The translations under genes were made by a program, and so were the position numbers. From Clostridia bacterium (GTDB lineage Bacteria > Bacillota > Clostridia > Christensenellales > UBA1242), in NCBI GenBank assembly GCA_016297915.1, contig JAEDFU010000017.1, positions 1-20,510 of the forward strand: 20,510 nt of DNA, written 5' to 3'. The notes beneath the pieces were generated by a model, which was given only the letters and a program-made list of their open reading frames with translations, searched no databases and was not told where the DNA came from. Positions 15,769-20,510 of the stretch are shown piece after piece; within the stretch, counting starts at the first letter, position 1; every line of letters begins with the position of its first letter.

Positions 15769-16122
15769 TCACCCAAACAAAATAATTGCAAGCATCGCAC
15801 CCAAGAATGCAAAGACTCCCGACACTAGCGAAAAAACTACAAACATAAGGGTTATTTTTTTGTTAAAACCTTTTTCGATTTTTAGGTTTTCCTGAAGCAC
15901 CCTTGAATTATCTTTTATAGCCAAACAGACATTGTCTTTGTCCAAATACTTTAGGTCAACAAAGTTGCGATGAGCCAAAAATTCAATATCTTTTTTTAGG
16001 CCATCAAAATTATTTTTGTAGAGTTTGATTGCTTTCAAAATCTTGGCACAATCCATCACTTTGTATGACTCTCCACATTCTTTGGACAAGTATTTAAGGA
16101 GTAATATTTTTCGTTTATCCAT
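15769..16122 (-). CDS. Small winged-helix-like protein with C-terminal membrane anchor (first of a pair)
   Basis: 117 residues from the ATG at 16120-16122. A TTG nine codons upstream (16149) would also be in frame, but neither has a clear ribosome site and the ATG is preferred. The layout parallels the next gene: an N-terminal helical region (KILLLKYLSKECG, then AKILKAIKLYKNNFDGLKKDI), a FLAHRNFVDLKYLDKDNVCLAI part resembling a recognition helix and wing, a basic linker (KGFNKKI), and one or two membrane segments from ~92 to the end (LMFVVFSLVSGVFAFLGAML). The pair look like diverged duplicates. No family is recognised. Confidence 0.65.
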   Translation of the reverse strand: MDKRKILLLKYLSKECGESYKVMDCAKILKAIKLYKNNFDGLKKDIEFLAHRNFVDLKYLDKDNVCLAIKDNSRVLQENLKIEKGFNKKITLMFVVFSLVSGVFAFLGAMLAIILFG

Positions 16123-16196
16123 ATTTAGTATTTTAGCACAAGCCTGCAATTTTTAAAAACAAATTAATACGCTTTTGGGGACAAATTTATTTGCAC

Positions 16197-16232
16197 AAAA
16201 AATACTCGGCAATTTACTGCATTACCGAGTAT
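16197..16232 (-). terminator. Rho-independent terminator of the surface-protein gene
   Basis: Perfect 8-bp stem ATACTCGG (16202-16209) with CCGAGTAT (16225-16232), a 15-base loop, and six T on the minus strand (16197-16202), just after the stop of the surface-protein gene. Confidence 0.78.
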
Positions 16233-16244
16233 CAAAAATGCTAA

Positions 16245-19200
16245 TTATTTAGATTTTTTAGGAGATTTTTTACCTGTTTTCTTTTTGCTTGAAGCAACAA
16301 AGTACACGATAACACCACCAAGTACTACTACAGACAAAACTACTAGAACTGTTCCCAAAACTGGGCTAACCTTCTTAGTTTCTGCCTTTTCACTTGGAAC
16401 ATTAATTGTGTAAGAATATGTGTTTGTATTACCAACCTTATCCTTAACAACAATCTTAAGAGTATGATTACCAGTCTGAGTAAATTTCCACTCGTAACCT
16501 TCGTTATTAGAAACTAGGTTTGTAACTGTTGTTCCATCAGGAGCTGTAACTGAGATAGAAATCTTTTCTCTCAAGTAATCAACTGTTGACTCATTATCTG
16601 ATAGAGTAATCATATTATTTAGATTTAGAACATAAGTGTCGTTTAGCTTAATTTCTGTTGGAAGATCCTTGTCTTTGTTCTTCCAAGTAAGTGTAGGTTT
16701 TTCGCAGTCACCAACAGCGATTGTCTTAGTAATTGTAGATTCGTTACCAGCCAAGTCAACTGCGCTATATTTGATAGTATAAGTACCCTCGGCAGTAGCC
16801 TTAAAGTATCTTACATAATCCTTATTTTCGCTCTCTTCGTATTCCAATACAGAAGGTTTTGTTCCATTTGGACCAGTTACTGTATATGTTACTTCTACTT
16901 GACCACGGTTTTTGTCTGTTGCAAATGCAACTGGAAGATCAATAATCATATAATCTTCGCCAGAAACCTTATTAAACTTGGTTGACGCTGGGAATCTATA
17001 AGTCAAATCAAGATTGATTGTTGGAGCAGTTGTATCTTTGGCTGTAACTGTAAACAAACTATCTTCCAAACTTGCCTCGTTACCAAACTCATCAACACCA
17101 GTGTATCTAATGAAGAATGTTCCCTCAGTTGTTGGAATAAATCCATTGCTGTATGGAGTGTATTCGGCACCGTTACTTGTGTTGTAAATTTCCCAACTTG
17201 TAGTTCCTGCAAATACCTCACCGTCTTTGATAAGTTGTGCTTGAGGAACTTCAAAGTACTCACCTACTTCAATAGTTTTGTTGAATTTGTCTTGATCAAC
17301 AAGAGTAATTGTAGGAGCTGTCTTGTCATTAACTCTAATTCCATAAGATTTGCTTGTAGTCTTACCAGAGAAATCTTTGGCTGTATATGTTACAGTGTAA
17401 ACACCATATCCACTTAGCTTAAAAGATGCATCCGAAATTGTGTACTCACGAGAAGTCTTGTCATAAGAAACTTTTTCTGGATTAACTTTGGATACTTCGT
17501 TACCCTTTCTATCAGTAATCTTGATAGATATAGATAGATTTGTATCTTTGTCGTCAGTTACTTTGAGTGCAGGCAAAGTAAGAATAGTTGAGCCTTGATC
17601 AAATGGGGCAATTTTGTTGCCACCTTTGGTGATATATCCTTGGTCATCTATCGTTGTAGTTGCGGTTTCTGCAATACCTGCAACTGCATTAACTGTTGCT
17701 TTGTTTGCGTTATAAAGTGCATCGTTAAAGTCAATTGTTGCAAATTCTGGATTTGCAGTATCAAGAGATGTTCTCAAAATTTTGATTGTATGCTCTTGAG
17801 ATTTAACCATAGTTGTATCAGTAAGGCTTGTACGAGTACCTTTGAGTGTACTATCAAGATAAGCCTCTGCGTAAACTACAAATTCGGTAGCTCCAGCATC
17901 AATTGCATTGATGTCAGCCATCTTGATTTCGTATTTGCCGTCGTCGTTCGTCTCAGTTAATTCAACTGCGTCATTAGTTCCTACTTTGTAGAAAGTCTTA
18001 ACTTCGATATTTTTGTCATATGTGTCAGTTGCAGTAGGTTTTGCAAAAGTTAGAGATTTTTCTTTGTCACTGATTTGGCTTGTTCCAAGATTTAGATTAA
18101 TCTTGGTTGTTCCTTTGGTCAAATCTTCGTCAGTATCGTAGATAACGATATCATAAACAATTTCGCCAAGTGTGTTGCCAGCTTTGTCAGTTGCTTGGTA
18201 TCTAATCTCAGCATTGCCTTTGGTTCTAAACTCGATTTCAGCAGCTTTGTTAGGATCGACATCAACAGTTGTAACAGCACCTGTAGAACTACGATAACTT
18301 CTTACAATCTTGATTTCGTCATTATCTTTGCCCTTAAAGGTATAGAAGTTGTCTGTAGCGTATGCTGCAGGAATTGTAACCTTTACAGATTTTTTGTCGT
18401 CAGCACCCTTAACAAGTTTTGCAACAGATGGGATGTCCACACGCCTATTTACAAGCAATTTCTCGGCAGCTTCTCTCTTGGTCTCATCTTCCTCAGGTGT
18501 AACAGTTGTTCCAGCAGTTACATTGTATACAGTTGTAATCTCGCCGTCTTGGTCAAGATCATAAGCGTAAGTAGGTATAACTGTAGGCGCTTGTTTGTCT
18601 GCAACTTCAATAGGATCAGCTGGAGTAAACTCACATTTGCATTTTGTTCCAAATACAGGAATCGATGCCACATAAGTGATTGAGTAAGAACCCATTTCTG
18701 TAGGCTTGAATGTGTATTTGTCGTAATCAATATCGGCATCAACAACTGTGCCGTTCTTCTTTACAATAATTTCAACATATGCATTAACAGCATCAGTAGA
18801 AGAAGTATTTGTATCAACAACTTTTACTTTTGGAAGCGAAATATCCGTATTAACATTTCCGCTAGTTGGCATACTGCTTTGCAAAGACATCTTAAGTTTG
18901 ATATCTTCAGTCTTGTAAGTGTCTGCACTTACTACTTGGAAATTAGACTCAAGTCTGCTAATTACTGAGTAATTATCTGAGTCAACTGCATCATAGTTAC
19001 GATATTCATAAACTATTTGGTAAGTACCAGTCTCAGATAGTTTTTCTTTGTTAATCTCATAAAAAGAGTTTGTGCTATCAAGAGTAAGAGCTACGGTCTC
19101 ACTAGGTGTGCACAAATAAACAGTCAAGTCACGACCAAGTTCACTAGCCTTTTTGTTAACATCCTCTCCATTTACCTCGTAAGTAACAGTAGGAGCAGGA

Positions 19201-19700
19201 ACTTTTAGACCTTCAAGTTTGGTAGGAACTTTGGCAGGAATAACATACTCACTATTTACTGGCAACTTGATAGTAGCGTCTTGTCTCTCAACATAAAAAC
19301 TCATGTTTTTGATTTCGGTTGTAACAAAACCCTCTTTCTCAGCCGAAATAGTCAAGTTGTAATAGCCTTGGTATTTAGGTGTAAAGTAGTATTTGCCGTC
19401 AGTGTCAGCAGTTACTGTATATACTTTTTTGTCCTTTTTTACTTTGTAAACCAATGTAAAACCATCAGTCTCCAAAGCAGTTTTGTTTGAAACGCTTGGC
19501 AATTCGACTTTGGTATTAACATTATAACTAGTCTCACCAAATGCTCCAACTATAAGTTCAGCACCTTTTACATCAGTCAAAGACTCGCTAGCCTTAACTT
19601 GCATTTGTTGTTGTTTGATATCAACGACATTTGCAACAACACCAGTGGCAGTAACACCGGCAAGTAGTAATGGTACAATAAATTTTTTCTTGTCTTTCAT
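16245..19700 (-). CDS. Large secreted, membrane-anchored surface protein with tandem Ig-like domains
   Basis: 1151 residues. A signal peptide (MKDKKKFIVPLLLAGVTATG..., likely cut after VKA37) is followed by about eight beta-sandwich repeats. They are recognisable by closing strands such as SITYVAS, IRYQATDKAGN, TVTYTAKDFSGK, FIRYTGVDEFGN, TIKYSAVDLAGN and TLKIVVKDKVGN, and by linkers such as DKQAPTV, DKTAPTI, DTTAPTI and DCEKPTL, as in bacterial Ig-like/DUF5011-type adhesins. The C-terminus has one membrane segment (about 1114-1136) and a Lys-rich tail (SSKKKTGKKSPKKSK). There is no LPxTG, so it is membrane-held, not sortase-linked. It may act in adhesion or as a cell-surface layer component. 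Monocistronic, with its own promoter and terminator; GGGAG lies a rather long way before the ATG. Confidence 0.88.
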   Translation of the reverse strand: MKDKKKFIVPLLLAGVTATGVVANVVDIKQQQMQVKASESLTDVKGAELIVGAFGETSYNVNTKVELPSVSNKTALETDGFTLVYKVKKDKKVYTVTADTDGKYYFTPKYQGYYNLTISAEKEGFVTTEIKNMSFYVERQDATIKLPVNSEYVIPAKVPTKLEGLKVPAPTVTYEVNGEDVNKKASELGRDLTVYLCTPSETVALTLDSTNSFYEINKEKLSETGTYQIVYEYRNYDAVDSDNYSVISRLESNFQVVSADTYKTEDIKLKMSLQSSMPTSGNVNTDISLPKVKVVDTNTSSTDAVNAYVEIIVKKNGTVVDADIDYDKYTFKPTEMGSYSITYVASIPVFGTKCKCEFTPADPIEVADKQAPTVIPTYAYDLDQDGEITTVYNVTAGTTVTPEEDETKREAAEKLLVNRRVDIPSVAKLVKGADDKKSVKVTIPAAYATDNFYTFKGKDNDEIKIVRSYRSSTGAVTTVDVDPNKAAEIEFRTKGNAEIRYQATDKAGNTLGEIVYDIVIYDTDEDLTKGTTKINLNLGTSQISDKEKSLTFAKPTATDTYDKNIEVKTFYKVGTNDAVELTETNDDGKYEIKMADINAIDAGATEFVVYAEAYLDSTLKGTRTSLTDTTMVKSQEHTIKILRTSLDTANPEFATIDFNDALYNANKATVNAVAGIAETATTTIDDQGYITKGGNKIAPFDQGSTILTLPALKVTDDKDTNLSISIKITDRKGNEVSKVNPEKVSYDKTSREYTISDASFKLSGYGVYTVTYTAKDFSGKTTSKSYGIRVNDKTAPTITLVDQDKFNKTIEVGEYFEVPQAQLIKDGEVFAGTTSWEIYNTSNGAEYTPYSNGFIPTTEGTFFIRYTGVDEFGNEASLEDSLFTVTAKDTTAPTINLDLTYRFPASTKFNKVSGEDYMIIDLPVAFATDKNRGQVEVTYTVTGPNGTKPSVLEYEESENKDYVRYFKATAEGTYTIKYSAVDLAGNESTITKTIAVGDCEKPTLTWKNKDKDLPTEIKLNDTYVLNLNNMITLSDNESTVDYLREKISISVTAPDGTTVTNLVSNNEGYEWKFTQTGNHTLKIVVKDKVGNTNTYSYTINVPSEKAETKKVSPVLGTVLVVLSVVVLGGVIVYFVASSKKKTGKKSPKKSK

Positions 19701-19742
19701 AATTGTAAAAATTCTCCCTAATAACTTAATTATAACGAATTT

Positions 19743-19771
19743 AGTTTATTATTTTTTTGTGGTTTTGTCAA
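19743..19771 (-). promoter_or_regulatory. Promoter of the surface-protein gene
   Basis: On the minus strand a perfect TTGACA (19766-19771), a 17-base spacer and TAAACT (19743-19748) lie about 45 bases before the start codon. Confidence 0.55.
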
Positions 19772-19873
19772 CTATAATATACAAATATTTTAATTTCTTT
19801 TCGTATCCCTATTCGTTACTTGTAGTATGAGTAGGATTTTCCAAAATATGTAAATTAATTAGAAATTTTTTCC

Positions 19874-19909
19874 AAAAAATAAAAACCCTTGGAAATTAAT
19901 CCAAGAGTT
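19874..19909 (-). terminator. Rho-independent terminator of the Cys-rich gene
   Basis: A 9-bp stem (19884-19892 with 19901-19909, arms AACCCTTGG and CCAAGAGTT, one G-U) and an 8-base loop are followed on the minus strand by T5-A-T6. It lies about 30 bases after the stop of the gene ending at 19941. Confidence 0.78.
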
Positions 19910-19940
19910 ACATTTTAGACTTTAAGAAAAATTAATTAAA

Positions 19941-20141
19941 TTAGCAACCAAAACCAGTGCCACAGCCACAGCAATTGAGGATAAGTAACAATAAGATAAT
20001 ATTCCAGCAGCAATTGTCCTCGCCACCAAATCCGTTACATCCACAAAGCATCAAAAGAAGTAGTAAGCAGCAGCAGTTGTTTCCCTTGCCAACAGGCGCA
20101 CCGCCCATTCCACGATTGCATCCACAATTTGTTCCAAACAT
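19941..20141 (-). CDS. Very small Cys/Gly-rich hydrophobic protein
   Basis: 66 residues with 13 cysteines and many glycines. After a short Gly-rich head come two similar units: NNCCCLLLLLMLCGCNGFGG (21-40) and a second of the same plan at about 42-65 (DNCCWNIILLLLILN, then CCGCGTGFG). Each has a Cys cluster, a run of Leu/Ile, then Cys-Gly-Cys and a GFG. Such proteins occur in Clostridia under names like high-cysteine chorion-type proteins; their role is unknown, and metal binding, membrane association or a spore-coat role are only guesses. The gene is real on translational grounds: a perfect AGGAGG sits eight bases before the ATG, with a terminator just downstream. Confidence 0.82.
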   Translation of the reverse strand: MFGTNCGCNRGMGGAPVGKGNNCCCLLLLLMLCGCNGFGGEDNCCWNIILLLLILNCCGCGTGFGC

Positions 20142-20160
20142 AATGTTTTCCTCCTAAATT

Positions 20161-20204
20161 TAGAAAGCAATTTTATATGTATATATAAGTTTTTTTGCTT
20201 TCTA
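20161..20204 (-). promoter_or_regulatory. Leader hairpin of the Cys-rich gene
   Basis: A perfect 10-bp inverted repeat TAGAAAGCAA (20161-20170) with TTGCTTTCTA (20195-20204) encloses an inner TTATAT/ATATAA stem. It lies a few bases before the AGGAGG site. If transcription begins near 20232, it would form a hairpin in the 5' leader, possibly for mRNA stability or regulation. Confidence 0.5.
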
Positions 20205-20238
20205 CTTCATAGTACTAACAATTTTCAAAAAATGTTAC

Positions 20239-20266
20239 ATTATATACAAAAAAATATTTGAAACAA
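20239..20266 (-). promoter_or_regulatory. Candidate promoter of the Cys-rich gene
   Basis: On the minus strand TTGTTT (20261-20266), a 16-base spacer and a perfect TATAAT (20239-20244) precede the leader hairpin. The -35 is weak. Confidence 0.35.
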
Positions 20267-20510
20267 TTTTTCTTTTACTAACAAAATTTCAAAAACATTA
20301 TTGCATTCATTTACAAATTTTATTTCAAAAACAGACTTATGCAAATTTGGTGGTTTGTGGGAAGACGCAGAGGAAAATTTTGCGATTTCTGCAGACAGTC
20401 AGGTCGAAAGCCTTAGCAAAATTTTTCACGAGTACGCTGGCCGCAAACATAAAACGGCTTTGTTTTTGAAATTAACAAATCAAAATAACACTCAATTGTT
20501 TTTGAAATGC
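20262..20510 (+). other. Open reading frame without a clear start, through the palindromic element
   Basis: After a TGA at 20259-20261 one plus-strand frame stays open for 83 codons to the window edge. Its middle reads like protein (KFGGLWEDAEENFAISADSQ, then VESLSKIFHEYAGRKHKTAL). There is no ATG, the only early alternative start is a TTG (20301-20303), and no ribosome site is visible. The frame spans the whole palindrome, so it may be a remnant or a chance open frame, not a gene. Confidence 0.25.
20286..20508. repeat. 223-bp nested palindromic element with four 12-mer repeats
   Basis: ATTTCAAAAACA occurs at 20286-20297 and 20322-20333, and its reverse complement TGTTTTTGAAAT at 20461-20472 and 20497-20508. 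The start-to-start distance is 36 bases on both sides. Inside are GTTTGTGG (20353-20360) with CCGCAAAC (20440-20447, one G-U) and AAAATTTTGC (20374-20383) with GCAAAATTTT (20416-20425). All pairs share a centre near 20398-20400. The core is visibly richer in G and C than its flanks. This fits a MITE-like fold-back element or a structured RNA; no transposase or target duplication can be seen because the window ends two bases later. Confidence 0.6.

Noticed and set aside
16123..16149. TTG-started extension of the first winged-helix-like gene
   Set aside because: No ribosome site and a rare start codon; the ATG at 16122 gives a cleaner N-terminus that matches its neighbour's layout.
17595..18683. 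Long plus-strand frames opposite the surface-protein gene
   Set aside because: They are shadows of the minus-strand gene: Cys/Ser-rich composition, no ribosome sites, no recognisable domains.
19957..20157. Plus-strand frame of 66 codons rich in Gln and Pro opposite the Cys-rich gene
   Set aside because: It is the complement of the Cys-rich frame, has no ribosome site, and the minus-strand gene has a perfect AGGAGG and a terminator.
20161..20204. Riboswitch or T-box in the leader of the Cys-rich gene
   Set aside because: The leader is too short and AT-rich, with only one simple hairpin and no recognisable riboswitch motif.
20286..20508. Possible CRISPR array because of 12-mers spaced 36 bp apart
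   Set aside because: Only two copies per orientation, the repeat is 12 bases, and the two pairs are inverted relative to each other; this does not fit a CRISPR array.

Overview
The window is AT-rich, almost entirely gene-dense DNA from a low-GC Gram-positive bacterium. It is best explained as an uncultured, probably spore-forming member of the Clostridia. The evidence is the order mreB-like, minD, minE, spoIVFA-like, spoIVFB, which is the Bacillus/Clostridium min-spoIVF neighbourhood with MinE present, as is usual in Clostridia rather than Bacillus. AGGAGG-type ribosome sites, a DinR/LexA-type box of the Gram-positive form (GAAC-N4-GTTC), and a surface protein held by a single C-terminal membrane segment point the same way. 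Nearly all genes lie on the minus strand, so transcription mostly runs from high to low coordinates.

From right to left: an open region (20205-20510) holds a 223-bp nested palindrome with four copies of one 12-mer. Next come a tiny Cys/Gly-rich protein with a hairpin in its leader, a 1151-residue Ig-like surface protein, a pair of small proteins that look like winged-helix domains with a C-terminal membrane segment, and the uvrB-uvrA operon with overlapping SOS boxes upstream. A two-gene plus-strand island (DUF421 and DUF4363) follows, converging on uvrA at a shared hairpin terminator.

Further left is the cell-envelope and division cluster: a stand-alone GlmU acetyltransferase half, an RlmCD/RumA-type rRNA uracil methyltransferase, a divergent MreB-like actin, a terminator, then minD, minE, spoIVFA-like and spoIVFB. 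It is followed by comEC and holA, which overlap by four bases, and the first 90 codons of an unidentified membrane protein cut by the window edge.

Most of this is core gene content. The more unusual points are domain losses: a ComEC whose C-terminal metallo-beta-lactamase motif is gone, an MreB homologue lacking the usual catalytic and phosphate motifs, and a GlmU acetyltransferase half with a full active site but no uridyltransferase half. Others are a sigma-E-like promoter just ahead of spoIVFA, the two paralogous membrane-tethered winged-helix-like proteins, the Cys-rich protein built from two similar units, and the palindromic element at the right edge. No tRNA, rRNA, CRISPR array or intact transposase gene was seen.
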